A stretch of DNA of 54,001 nt from Flavobacterium xinjiangense (GCF_900142885.1 NZ_FRCL01000018.1:1-54001), one strand, 5' to 3'; shown: positions 25,600 to 35,001, counted from the stretch's first letter. The notes: generated by a model not told the origin, from the sequence alone. Numbers and translations are program-made.

Positions 25600-26760
25600 T
25601 TGAAAATATCAAAAGAAATTAATGTCAAGTTCTTGTTTATAATCCTATTTTTTTCTTTAAATATTATTTCTCAGTCCAGTCGCAATTTTGTTATTATACT
25701 AGATGCAGGACACGGAGGCAAGGATCCAGGGAACTCTTATAATGGTTTTGTGGAAAAAGATATTGCCCTTAAAACTACTTTAAAAGTGGAAAAATATCTT
25801 CAAAGAGATCGAGATATTCAGGTTGTTTACACTAGGAAAAAAGATGTTTTTATAGAATTAAGAGAAAGGCCGAAGGTTGCAAATAATATTGATGCTAACT
25901 TGTTTATTTCTATACATTGCAATTCTGTTTCCAATGCAACTCCATACGGTACTGAAACTTTTGTAATGGGTTTAGCCCGCAGCAACACTAATTTTGAAAT
26001 AGCGAAAAAAGAAAACTCGGTAATATTATTGGAAAAAAATTATAAAAAATCGTACAAAGGTTTTGATCCTAATAAACCGGAAACACTGATTGGTCTGAAG
26101 ATTATGCAAGAAGAATACCTGAATAGAAGTATTAGTCTGGCATCAAAAATAGAAAAGAATTTCACTTCAAAATTGAATAGAAAATCAAGAGGAATTAAGC
26201 AAACACCTTTATGGGTTTTGGATGCGGCATATATGCCAAGCGTCTTGATTGAATTAGGTTTTTTATCCAATAAAGAAGAGGGACTTTACCTAAATTCTGA
26301 ATCAGGGCAAGATAAAATGGCAGAAACTATTGCCGACGCCATTATTAGTTACAAAAGACAATATTTTGAAATTGATTCAGATGAACCAGCATTGGAAAGA
26401 TCAACGAAAAATCAAAGAAAAGACACTGCAACTATTTTAAAAAATAAAACATCGAAGGAAACGGTATCTGCACAAAAAAAGACTGTTGATAAAGTATCCT
26501 CTGGAGTAGTTTTTAAAGTTCAAATCGCAACTTCAAAAAAAAGCATCAAATTAGTCCCCGTTAATTTTAAAGGATTGAAAAACGTTTCATTATCAACAGA
26601 AAATGGAATTTTTTTTAAGTACAATTATAGTTCAACATCAGACTATACTACAGCTAAACAAAATTTAGAAATTGCAAAATCTAAAGGTTTTCCCTCTGCA
26701 TATCTGGTAGCTTTTAAAAACGGTGAAAAAATTAGTATACAAGAAGCCGTTAAATTATAA
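25600..26760 (+). CDS. N-acetylmuramoyl-L-alanine amidase (Amidase_3), second of the pair
   Basis: A 386-residue paralogue with the same plan: signal peptide (...SLNIISQ), zinc motifs LDAGHGGKD and ISIHCNS, catalytic Glu in VLIELGFLSN, and a SPOR-like tail (VFKVQIATSKKSIKL ... FKYNYSSTSDY). It starts with TTG. The linker between the catalytic and SPOR-like parts differs in sequence and is Lys/Thr-rich. The first codons and the bases just before them closely resemble the start of the MlaD gene 1.2 kb downstream. Whether the two amidases are redundant or act at different sites cannot be told from sequence. Confidence 0.92.
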   Translation: MKISKEINVKFLFIILFFSLNIISQSSRNFVIILDAGHGGKDPGNSYNGFVEKDIALKTTLKVEKYLQRDRDIQVVYTRKKDVFIELRERPKVANNIDANLFISIHCNSVSNATPYGTETFVMGLARSNTNFEIAKKENSVILLEKNYKKSYKGFDPNKPETLIGLKIMQEEYLNRSISLASKIEKNFTSKLNRKSRGIKQTPLWVLDAAYMPSVLIELGFLSNKEEGLYLNSESGQDKMAETIADAIISYKRQYFEIDSDEPALERSTKNQRKDTATILKNKTSKETVSAQKKTVDKVSSGVVFKVQIATSKKSIKLVPVNFKGLKNVSLSTENGIFFKYNYSSTSDYTTAKQNLEIAKSKGFPSAYLVAFKNGEKISIQEAVKL

Positions 26761-26807
26761 TAACAAGTTTAAATTTTTATATTAAATTTGTGCAAAATAC
26801 TTAAATT

Positions 26808-27773
26808 TTGAAAATAACAAGAGAAATTAAAACTGCCGTACTAGTCATTGCATCTATTTTATTATTTATTTGGGGCTACAGTTTTCTAAAAGGAAGAGAC
26901 CTTTTTACAAATTACAAAACTTTTTATGTTGAATATAAAAATGTTGAGGGATTGGCCACATCTTCACCTGTGACCTTAAATGGTCTAATCATCGGTAAAG
27001 TAAATAGTATTGCTTTAAATCACGAAAACGGAAATCTATTAGTTGAACTTCAATTAAAAACGGATTTTCCAATTTCTAAATCCAGTGTAGCCACAATTTA
27101 TGAGCCAGGATTTATTGGAGGAAAGCAAATCGCGATTTATCATAATTTTCAAGATAAAACCATTGCAGAAGATGGGCAAAAACTGCGTGGAGACGTAAAA
27201 ATAGGACTTACTGAAAAAGTAGGTGATCAATTAGCTCCACTTCAGGAAAAGTTTGAAAAAATAATGCTTCATACAGATCAACTAATAACAGGGGTTAATA
27301 ATGTTTTAGATAAAAAAGGTCAAGAAGATTTGAAAGTAAGTTTATCAGAGTTGTCTAAAACTATTGAACAGTTTCATAGAGCATCTGCAAGTGTAAATAC
27401 TTTATTAGACGAAAACAAAGCGCAAATAAAAGGAGCTGTCACTAACTTCAACAAAATTTCTAACGATTTTTCTAAAATATCGGATTCAATAAATAAAGCT
27501 GATTTAGGAAAAACCGTAAGAAATCTAAATAAAACATTGGCAAGAGTTGACGGTATAATGAGCGGTTTAGAAGCTGGAAAGGGTTCTATGGGGAAATTAT
27601 TGCACGATGAAGCCTTTTATGAAAATTTAAAAGCTACTACAAAAGAATTAGAATTGTTACTACAAGATATAAGACTAGTACCAACAAGATATGTTAATAT
27701 TTCTGTATTTGGAAAGAAAAATAAACCATATATTGCTCCAAAAAATGATTCAATAATTAAAATAAAAAATTAG
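26808..27773 (+). CDS. MlaD family (MCE domain) protein
   Basis: A 321-residue MCE-domain protein of the lipid-trafficking type. A single N-terminal membrane helix (about 8-27, VLVIASILLFIWGYSF) is followed by the MCE fold (about 38-115, with VEGLATSSPVTLNGLIIGKV and EPGFIGGKQI) and a helical tail of about 180 residues that could form a coiled-coil. MlaD hexamers carry phospholipids between the inner and outer membranes with an MlaE/MlaF ABC transporter, which is not in the window. It starts with TTG; an exact TAAATTTG (-7 consensus) lies at 26783-26790, without a clear -33 partner. Confidence 0.88.
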   Translation: MKITREIKTAVLVIASILLFIWGYSFLKGRDLFTNYKTFYVEYKNVEGLATSSPVTLNGLIIGKVNSIALNHENGNLLVELQLKTDFPISKSSVATIYEPGFIGGKQIAIYHNFQDKTIAEDGQKLRGDVKIGLTEKVGDQLAPLQEKFEKIMLHTDQLITGVNNVLDKKGQEDLKVSLSELSKTIEQFHRASASVNTLLDENKAQIKGAVTNFNKISNDFSKISDSINKADLGKTVRNLNKTLARVDGIMSGLEAGKGSMGKLLHDEAFYENLKATTKELELLLQDIRLVPTRYVNISVFGKKNKPYIAPKNDSIIKIKN

Positions 27774-27775
27774 CA

Positions 27776-29116
27776 ATGATGAGCTATTTAGACAATATAT
27801 TATTTGCCATATTATTGGTTATAGGTTTTGGATATTTTTATAATAATATTAGGAAAATTATTAGAAATATTAATCTTGGTGTGGCTGTTGACAGGAAAGA
27901 TAACAAAAAAGCACGTTGGAATAATATGGCCATGATTGCTCTTGGTCAGTCTAAAATGGTGAAACGACCTATAGCAGGAGCACTTCATATTATTGTGTAT
28001 GTTGGTTTTGTTATAATCAATATAGAATTATTAGAAATAATAATTGATGGTTTATTTGGCACGCACAGAGTTTTTTCTTTTTTAGGACCAGTATATAATG
28101 TATTGATCGCTTCTTTTGAAATATTAGCATTATTAGTTTTAGTTGCTGTTATTGCTTTTTGGACCAGAAGAAATATTATAAGATTAAAACGATTTGCAAG
28201 TTCAGATTTGAAAGGCTCTCCTAAAAATGACGCTAATTATATTTTATATTTTGAGGTTGTTTTAATGACTTTGTTTTTATTAATGAATGCAACTGATTTG
28301 CATTTACAAAATGTTCCTGGAGGTTTTTCTCATTTTATCAAAGCAGGGTCATTTCCTATCAGTCAATTTATTGAGCCGTTATTTAACGGGATGTCAAACG
28401 AATTGGTGATGCTTTTTACCGAAATATTTTGGTGGTTGCACATCACTGGTATTTTGATTTTTATGAATTACTTGTACTTTTCGAAACACTTGCATATTCT
28501 CTTGGCTTTCCCTAATACTTATTTTGCAAATCTAAATCCTCAAGGTCAATTTGATAACTTAGAATCCGTTACAAAGGAAGTAAAGATGATGATGGATCCA
28601 AATGCAGATCCATTTGCAGCAGCGCCACCAGCTGCTGAAAATGAAGTGCCAAGTAAGTTTGGAGCAAGTGATGTCCAAGATTTAAATTGGGTTCAATTAT
28701 TGAATGCTTATACTTGTACTGAATGTGGTCGTTGTACTTCCTCATGCCCAGCTAATATTACGGGAAAAAAATTATCTCCTCGTAAAATTATGATGGACAC
28801 CAGAGATCGAATTGAAGAGGTAGGCAGGAATATCGATGCTAATAAAGGAGTTTTTATTCCGGATAATAAATCATTGTTAAACGATTATATTACACCAGAA
28901 GAGCTTTGGGCATGTACATCCTGTAATGCATGTGTGGAGGAGTGTCCAGTAAGTATAAGTCCGCTATCAATAATAATGGATATGCGACGCTATTTAGTTA
29001 TGGAACAAAGTGCCGCGCCAATGCCAATAAATGCTATGATGACCAATATAGAAAATAATGGTGCGCCTTGGCAATACAATCAACAAGACCGCTTAAATTG
29101 GAAAAACGAAAACTAA
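27776..29116 (+). CDS. Membrane-bound 4Fe-4S dicluster protein (HdrE/DsrM plus ferredoxin type)
   Basis: A 446-residue electron-transfer protein. The first about 240 residues hold five or six membrane helices resembling the cytochrome b/NarI-like subunit of HdrE or DsrM. A soluble ferredoxin domain follows, with two CxxCxxCxxxCP motifs near 312-325 (CTECGRCTSSCP) and 378-392 (CTSCNACVEECP). It lies two bases after mlaD and about 60 bp before a CCG-domain protein. Together they look like a small quinone-linked heterodisulfide-reductase-like module. The electron donor and acceptor are not identifiable from sequence; ATG 27779 is an equally possible start. Confidence 0.82.
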   Translation: MMSYLDNILFAILLVIGFGYFYNNIRKIIRNINLGVAVDRKDNKKARWNNMAMIALGQSKMVKRPIAGALHIIVYVGFVIINIELLEIIIDGLFGTHRVFSFLGPVYNVLIASFEILALLVLVAVIAFWTRRNIIRLKRFASSDLKGSPKNDANYILYFEVVLMTLFLLMNATDLHLQNVPGGFSHFIKAGSFPISQFIEPLFNGMSNELVMLFTEIFWWLHITGILIFMNYLYFSKHLHILLAFPNTYFANLNPQGQFDNLESVTKEVKMMMDPNADPFAAAPPAAENEVPSKFGASDVQDLNWVQLLNAYTCTECGRCTSSCPANITGKKLSPRKIMMDTRDRIEEVGRNIDANKGVFIPDNKSLLNDYITPEELWACTSCNACVEECPVSISPLSIIMDMRRYLVMEQSAAPMPINAMMTNIENNGAPWQYNQQDRLNWKNEN

Positions 29117-29174
29117 TATTTTAAAGTTTAATTGGTTATTCCTTTAAACGTTTAACCGAATCAATAAAAAAATC

Positions 29175-29966
29175 ATGTCAGAAAATTTAATAGTGCCAAC
29201 AATGGCAGAAATGCTAGCTCAAGGGAAGCAACCAGAAGTTTTATTTTGGGTAGGTTGTGCAGGAAGTTTTGATGATAGAGCAAAAAAAATAACAAAAGCA
29301 TTTGTTCGAATTTTAAATCGTAGCAATGTTTCTTTTGCGGTACTAGGTACTGAGGAAAGTTGTACTGGAGATCCTGCAAAAAGAGCTGGAAATGAGTTTT
29401 TGTTTCAAATGCAAGCCATGATGAATATTGAGGTTTTAAATGCATATGAGGCAAAAAAAATAGTTACTGCTTGTCCGCATTGTTTTAATACTTTGAAAAA
29501 TGAATATCCTGAATTAGGCGGAAAGTACGAAGTAGTCCATCACACGGAATTTTTGAAATCACTTTTAGATGATGGAAGATTGACAATTGAAGGAGGGCAA
29601 TTCAAAGGAAAAAGAATCACTTTTCATGATCCGTGTTATTTAGGAAGAGCTAATAACGTCTATGAAGCTCCTAGAGATCTGATACTTAAACTGGATGCCG
29701 AATTAGTTGAGATGAAACGTTCTAAAGCAAATGGATTATGCTGTGGTGCCGGTGGAGCACAAATGTTTAAAGACGCTGAACCTGGGAACAAAGAAATCAA
29801 CGTTGAAAGAACCGAAGATGCATTAGAAACAAAACCCGATATTATTGCTGCTGGTTGTCCATTTTGTAATACAATGATGACTGATGGAATAAAAAATAAA
29901 GAGAAAGAAGGTGATGTAAAAGTTATGGACATTGCTGAGTTAATTGCTAATGCTCAAGATTTGTAA
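29175..29966 (+). CDS. (Fe-S)-binding protein with CCG domains (HdrB/HdrD/GlpC-like)
   Basis: A 263-residue partner of the preceding ferredoxin-membrane protein. It contains two cysteine-rich CCG-type repeats: the first around WVGCAGS, EESCTGDP and ACPHC, the second with DPCYLGR, GLCCGAGG and AGCPFC. Such domains bind a noncubane or 4Fe-4S cluster at the catalytic site of heterodisulfide reductases and act in LldE/GlpC-like oxidoreductases. The spacing to the upstream gene (58 bp) and shared strand suggest one transcript. No FAD dehydrogenase subunit is adjacent. Confidence 0.85.
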   Translation: MSENLIVPTMAEMLAQGKQPEVLFWVGCAGSFDDRAKKITKAFVRILNRSNVSFAVLGTEESCTGDPAKRAGNEFLFQMQAMMNIEVLNAYEAKKIVTACPHCFNTLKNEYPELGGKYEVVHHTEFLKSLLDDGRLTIEGGQFKGKRITFHDPCYLGRANNVYEAPRDLILKLDAELVEMKRSKANGLCCGAGGAQMFKDAEPGNKEINVERTEDALETKPDIIAAGCPFCNTMMTDGIKNKEKEGDVKVMDIAELIANAQDL

Positions 29967-29998
29967 GTATTCTATTTTAATTTACTTAATCGGCTATT

Positions 29999-30769
29999 AT
30001 GATTTATAAAAATGTTCTATTTTTCATAATAATGCTGTTGAGTTTGGTCTCATCTGCCCAGTCTGTTGATGCCACTCCAGTAGATAGTTTAGCAATTAAA
30101 AATAAGCTACAAATCCACTTTAGAGCAAAACAATTAATTATTCCTGGAGTTTTAATTGGTTATGGAATAATAGGAATTGGTAATGATCAGCTCGAATCAT
30201 TTAATGATCAAATTAAAGAAGAGGTAAAAGAGAACATTGATAAAAAGTTCACTATTGATGATTTTTCGCAATATCTTCCTTTGGCTTCCGTTTATGGTTT
30301 GAGTGCTATTGGTATTAAGGGGAAAAATAATTTCCGTGATAAAACCATTATCGTTGCAACTTCATATTTAATTATGGGAATTGCAGTAAATAGTTTAAAA
30401 AGGACTCTTAAAGTAGAGCGGCCTGATGGTTCTGGCTTTAATTCTTTTCCTTCGGGACATACTGCTACTGCTTTTATGGGAGCAGAATTAGTTTACCAAG
30501 AATACAAGGATGTGTCTATATGGTATGGTATTTCAGGATATTTAGTTGCTACAGGCACAGGAGCATTTAGGCTTTATAATAACAAACACTGGCTCACGGA
30601 TGTAGTTGCTGGAGCAGGAATTGGAATATTAAGCGCAAAGGCTGCTTACTGGCTATATCCTTCCATTAATAGATTACTAGCTTCTAAAAAACAAACAAAT
30701 AAAAAAACAGCATTTATTCCTTATTATGACGGTAAACAAGTGGGATTTGGACTTGTTTCAACGTTTTAA
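29999..30769 (+). CDS. PAP2 family phosphatase (256 aa)
   Basis: A type 2 phosphatidic-acid-phosphatase family protein, probably dephosphorylating a lipid phosphate or pyrophosphate (such as undecaprenyl pyrophosphate or PgpB-type substrates). The three-part active site is complete: K-x6-RP in KRTLKVERP, PSGH in NSFPSGHTA, and R-x5-H-x3-D in FRLYNNKHWLTD. A signal peptide-like N-terminus (...SLVSSAQ) and a charged linker precede the membrane domain. The catalytic loops should face the periplasm. It follows the Fe-S pair on the same strand by 32 bp. Confidence 0.88.
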   Translation: MIYKNVLFFIIMLLSLVSSAQSVDATPVDSLAIKNKLQIHFRAKQLIIPGVLIGYGIIGIGNDQLESFNDQIKEEVKENIDKKFTIDDFSQYLPLASVYGLSAIGIKGKNNFRDKTIIVATSYLIMGIAVNSLKRTLKVERPDGSGFNSFPSGHTATAFMGAELVYQEYKDVSIWYGISGYLVATGTGAFRLYNNKHWLTDVVAGAGIGILSAKAAYWLYPSINRLLASKKQTNKKTAFIPYYDGKQVGFGLVSTF

Positions 30770-30803
30770 TAATTATAACAGCGTTAATTATAAAAATAAA
30801 ATT

Positions 30804-31286
30804 ATGTACGTTCCTTTTGAAAATTTACCCGAAGAATCTAAAATCTGGATTTATCAATCAAACAGAAAATTTTCGGATGCCGAGTTTTCTGAAATCGAAA
30901 CTGCTTTGCAATCCTTTCTTGAAGGCTGGGCTGCACACGGAACAAGTCTAGTGTCGTCTTATCAGTTAAAATACAATAGATTCATTATAATTGCCGTTGA
31001 TCAAGATGTTCAGGCTGCAACAGGATGTTCAATTGATTCATCTGTTGAGTTTATTCAAAGTTTAGAACAAAAATACGGTGTTGATTTATTGGATAAAATG
31101 AATGTGACTTTCAAACTAGGGGAGCATATTGCACATAAGCCTTTGATTGATTTTAAGAAAATGGTTAAGGATAAAGCCGTTACTGAAAACACTATCGTTT
31201 TTAATAATTTGGTTAATAACATCGAAGAATACAATGAATCGTGGGAAGTTCCCGCTATTGACAGCTGGCACAGTCGCTTTTTTTAA
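30804..31286 (+). CDS. Small conserved Bacteroidota protein of unknown function
   Basis: A 160-residue cytoplasmic protein with no recognisable catalytic motif. It begins MYVPFENLPEESK; this start (30804) is chosen because an upstream frame start at 30726 would overlap the PAP2 gene and add 26 atypical residues. The family is often labelled 'ABC transporter ATPase' in databases, but no Walker motif is visible here, so that label should not be trusted. Conserved-looking features include SSYQLKYNRFIIIAVDQ and AATGCSIDSSVEF. It ends 13 bp before the next gene. Confidence 0.72.
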   Translation: MYVPFENLPEESKIWIYQSNRKFSDAEFSEIETALQSFLEGWAAHGTSLVSSYQLKYNRFIIIAVDQDVQAATGCSIDSSVEFIQSLEQKYGVDLLDKMNVTFKLGEHIAHKPLIDFKKMVKDKAVTENTIVFNNLVNNIEEYNESWEVPAIDSWHSRFF

Positions 31287-31299
31287 ACAAAATAGTTCA

Positions 31300-34293
31300 A
31301 TGAAAAAAATAGGCATCAGAATTGTTTTATTTTATGTCCTGTTTCTTTTTGTTGCCGCTAGTTGTGTTGGTACAAAAATTAATAAGCCTAAAGTAATTCT
31401 AAGCAATATTCCATCAAAAACAGGTAATTCTGTAAATGATGATTTAAAAAATGCACCTACGCTTTTTGAGTTATCTCCCAAAGGAACTAAATGGGTAGAT
31501 AGTGTTTACACTGCAATGAATTTAGACGAAAGAATAGGCCAGTTATTTATGGTTGCCGCTTATTCTAATAAAGATACGGTCCATTTTAATGCTATTGATA
31601 AACTGATTACTGAAAACAAAATTGGAGGATTAATTTTCTTTCAAGGTGGTCCGGTTCGTCAAGCAAATTTGGCTAATCGTTTTCAGTCCAAGTCAAAATT
31701 TCCATTATTTATTGGTACTGATGCGGAATGGGGTTTAAATATGCGTTTGGATTCTACCTCCAGATATCCTTGGAATATGACTCTTGGAGCCATCCAGGAT
31801 ATGAAATTGGTAGAAAGAGTGGGAGTTCAAATGGGAGAACAAAGTAAGCGACTAGGCATTCAATTTAATTTCGCACCAGTTCTTGACATTAACACTAATC
31901 CAAGAAATCCTATAATTGGCTTTCGTTCCTTTGGAGAAGATAAATACAAGGTTACTGAACATGCCATTGCTTTTATGAAAGGCTTCCAAAGTCAAGGTGT
32001 TTTTTCCACTGGGAAACATTTTCCCGGACATGGCGATACGGAGACGGACTCCCATAAAGGACTGCCAACAATCAATTTCTCTAAAGAAAGATTGGAAGAG
32101 GTGGAGTTTTATCCATATAGAAAAATGTTTCACGAAGGACTTTCTTCTGTTATGGTTGGGCACTTAAATGTTCCCAGTTTAGAACCAAGGCCAAATTACC
32201 CTTCGTCAATTTCCTTTAATGTAGTCACTACTATTCTTCAAAAAGAATTGGGTTTCAAAGGGCTTATATTTACGGATGCCTTAAATATGAAAGGAGTAAG
32301 TAACTCTAATATTCCAAGTGAAATAAATTTTGAAGCTTTTATGGCTGGGAATGATATTTTATTATTTCCAGAAAATGTGCCTGCAGCTATTGATAAATTC
32401 AAATTGGCCTATTCTACTAATTTAATTCCGGAGGAAAGATTAGCTTTTTCTGTAAAGAAGATTCTAAAATTTAAGTACAAGGCCGGTTTAAATTCCTATA
32501 AACCTATTGCAATCGCTAACTTATATAAAGATTTAAATTCAACAAAAAATGATGCTTTACAGTATGAACTTTATGAAAATGCGCTTACTGTTTTAAAAAA
32601 TAAGGCTTCTCTTTTACCAATTAAAACCTTAGAAAGTCAAAAAATAGCCTATGTTAAAATGGGGGATGACAAGAACGATACTTTTGTTTCTACATTAAAA
32701 AAGTATGCAGAGATAACAGTTATTTCGGATACAAATCTTGATAGTTTACAAGTAAAATTGAAACCATTTACAACCGTAATTATTGGTTATCATAAATCGG
32801 ATGTGGCTTTTAAAAACGGTGATTTAAATTCAGACGAACTATTTAAAATCAATTATTTAGCCCGAAATAATAATGTTATTTTGGATATTTTTGCAAAACC
32901 ATATTCTTTACTGTCTATTGCAAATTTTGATGATATTGAAGGCTTAATTGTTTCTTATCAAAACAGTACTATCGCACAAGAAGTTTCTGCGGAATTGATT
33001 TTTGGAGCTATTGAAGCCAAAGGAAAATTACCGGTATCCATAAACACAAGTTTTAAAGTTAATGATGGTTTAGCAACCGAAAAACTAAACCGTCTTGGAT
33101 TTACCGCTCCAGAAAATGTGGGGATGAACCCTGAAATACTATCTAAAATTGATGCTTTAGCTCAAAAGGCTATAAATTCCAGAATGACTCCTGGAATTCA
33201 AGTACTTGTGGCTAGAAAAGGAAAAGTAATTTACCAAAAATCATTTGGATATCATACCTACAATAAAGATTTAAAGGTTTTGGATTCAGATATTTATGAT
33301 GTAGCTTCATTAACAAAGATTCTTGCTACTTTGCCAAATGTTATGCAACAATATGATCAGGAAAAAATTAATATGGAAACGACATTAGGAACGATGTCTC
33401 CAATATTTAAAAATTCCAATAAAGAAAATATTCACTTCAAAGAATTATTATCTCATTATGCAGGCCTTGTAGCCGGAATTCCATTTTATAAGTCAACGAT
33501 GGATAAATCAAACTTTTCAGAAAAATATTTCAGAAAAGTTTCAGAGGATCAGTTTTCTAAACAATTAGGTGATAGTCTTTTTATAAGAAATGATTTTCAT
33601 GACACGATAATGAAAATGATTATTAAAAGTAAATTAGCTGTTAAAAAAGAATATAAATACAGTGATCTTACTTTTATGATTCTTAAAGATTATTTAGAAA
33701 ATACAACGGGTAAAAAGTTAGATGATTTAATTCAGGAGAATTTCTACCGATCGCTAGGTATGAATAATTCAAGTTTCAATCCTTTAACGAAATTTGATAA
33801 AAACAGAATTCCGCCCACAGAAACAGATACCTATTTCCGTCGCCAACTTTTGCAAGGTTATGTTAATGATTTATCGGCGGCATTAGAAGGTGGAGTTTCT
33901 GGTCATGCCGGTGTTTTTTCAAATGCAATGGATGTAGCTAAAATTATGCAATTGTACTTGCAAAAAGGGAGCTATGGTAATCACCAATATTTTTCTGAGA
34001 AAACGTTTAATGATTTTAATACCTGTTATTTTTGTGCTGAGGGAAATAGAAGGGGAGTTGGATTCGATAAACCGCAATTAGGAGCTGAAGGTCCTACCTG
34101 TGGATGTGCTTCTATGACAAGTTTTGGACATACCGGTTATACCGGGACGATGGCTTGGGCTGATCCTGATACAGAAATAGTTTACATATTTTTATCGAAC
34201 AGAACTTTTCCAATTGCGGCAGAAAACAGACTTTCTAAAGAAAATATCAGGGAAGACATTCAGGAAATAATTTATGATGCAATTATTAAGTAA
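31300..34293 (+). CDS. GH3 beta-N-acetylhexosaminidase fused to a serine beta-lactamase-like hydrolase
   Basis: A 997-residue two-domain lipoprotein (signal ends near SC, C about 21). Residues about 60-400 are a GH3 domain of NagZ type with KHFPGHGDTETDSH (about 237-250) supplying the His/Asp acid-base pair and IFTDAL carrying nucleophile D326. A middle GH3 C-terminal-like domain follows. Residues about 620-997 are a serine hydrolase with SxxK at S670 (SLTK), a YSD motif and an HTG-like FGHTGYTG. The start at 31300 opens on the signal; 51 extra upstream residues overlap the previous gene. The combination suggests cutting both sugar and peptide parts of muropeptides outside the cytoplasm. Confidence 0.88.
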   Translation: MKKIGIRIVLFYVLFLFVAASCVGTKINKPKVILSNIPSKTGNSVNDDLKNAPTLFELSPKGTKWVDSVYTAMNLDERIGQLFMVAAYSNKDTVHFNAIDKLITENKIGGLIFFQGGPVRQANLANRFQSKSKFPLFIGTDAEWGLNMRLDSTSRYPWNMTLGAIQDMKLVERVGVQMGEQSKRLGIQFNFAPVLDINTNPRNPIIGFRSFGEDKYKVTEHAIAFMKGFQSQGVFSTGKHFPGHGDTETDSHKGLPTINFSKERLEEVEFYPYRKMFHEGLSSVMVGHLNVPSLEPRPNYPSSISFNVVTTILQKELGFKGLIFTDALNMKGVSNSNIPSEINFEAFMAGNDILLFPENVPAAIDKFKLAYSTNLIPEERLAFSVKKILKFKYKAGLNSYKPIAIANLYKDLNSTKNDALQYELYENALTVLKNKASLLPIKTLESQKIAYVKMGDDKNDTFVSTLKKYAEITVISDTNLDSLQVKLKPFTTVIIGYHKSDVAFKNGDLNSDELFKINYLARNNNVILDIFAKPYSLLSIANFDDIEGLIVSYQNSTIAQEVSAELIFGAIEAKGKLPVSINTSFKVNDGLATEKLNRLGFTAPENVGMNPEILSKIDALAQKAINSRMTPGIQVLVARKGKVIYQKSFGYHTYNKDLKVLDSDIYDVASLTKILATLPNVMQQYDQEKINMETTLGTMSPIFKNSNKENIHFKELLSHYAGLVAGIPFYKSTMDKSNFSEKYFRKVSEDQFSKQLGDSLFIRNDFHDTIMKMIIKSKLAVKKEYKYSDLTFMILKDYLENTTGKKLDDLIQENFYRSLGMNNSSFNPLTKFDKNRIPPTETDTYFRRQLLQGYVNDLSAALEGGVSGHAGVFSNAMDVAKIMQLYLQKGSYGNHQYFSEKTFNDFNTCYFCAEGNRRGVGFDKPQLGAEGPTCGCASMTSFGHTGYTGTMAWADPDTEIVYIFLSNRTFPIAAENRLSKENIREDIQEIIYDAIIK

Positions 34294-34334
34294 AGTAAAA
34301 TTGTAATTGGTATAATGTTATATTTGGAGTTGCT

Positions 34335-34955
34335 ATGAAAAAAAGGAGTAAGTTGCTAAAGTCTGTTTTTTTTACCTTGTTTATTTTTTGTGTAAGCATT
34401 GTAAATGCTCAAAATATTGATATTGATATTTTAAGAGATATTAATGTAAATAGGAATAAAAACTTGGATTTCACTTACAAAGTTCTTAGTAACAGTACTA
34501 TGGAAGTCAGCACTGCGATTCCCATTATTATGTATACTGTAGGATTTATAAAAAAAGACAGCGCCGTTAGAAAGCACGCTATATTTATTGGAGAAACTTT
34601 CTTAGTGAATGGTTTTATTACAGCTGCTCTAAAAGTAGCGGTACGAAGAGAAAGACCATATAATAGGTATTCTGATATTGACAGGGCAACTTCGGCAATT
34701 GGCTATTCATTTCCGTCAGGTCATACATCGACAGCTTTTTCGACAGCAACATCACTAAGTATGGTATATCCTAAATGGTATGTAATTGCGCCTTCTTTTG
34801 TTTGGGCAAGTGCGGTAGGATATTCACGATTGCATTTAGGAGTTCATTATCCTTCGGATGTAATTGCAGGTGCTGTTTTAGGAAGTGGCTCTGCGTACCT
34901 AACCTATAAGGCTAATAAATGGCTTAATAAGAAAAGATCTAAAAGGGAAAAATAA
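34335..34955 (+). CDS. PAP2 family phosphatase (206 aa)
   Basis: A second PAP2 phosphatase, shorter than the one at 29999. A signal peptide-like N-terminus (...SIVNAQ) leads to membrane helices. The active-site motifs are VAVRRERP (K/R-x6-RP), FPSGHTS, and SRLHLGVHYPSD (R-x5-H-x3-D). It probably removes phosphate from a lipid or isoprenoid pyrophosphate on the periplasmic side. It lies 42 bp after the GH3 fusion on the same strand. The C-terminus is very basic (KWLNKKRSKREK). Confidence 0.87.
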   Translation: MKKRSKLLKSVFFTLFIFCVSIVNAQNIDIDILRDINVNRNKNLDFTYKVLSNSTMEVSTAIPIIMYTVGFIKKDSAVRKHAIFIGETFLVNGFITAALKVAVRRERPYNRYSDIDRATSAIGYSFPSGHTSTAFSTATSLSMVYPKWYVIAPSFVWASAVGYSRLHLGVHYPSDVIAGAVLGSGSAYLTYKANKWLNKKRSKREK

Positions 34956-35001
34956 CGATTTATACCATGTACTGTTCCATGAAAACGAAAAATAATTCAA
35001 A

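Noticed and set aside
30804..31286. ABC transporter ATPase label
   Set aside because: The 160-residue protein has no Walker A, Walker B or signature motif. The database-style name is not supported by the sequence.
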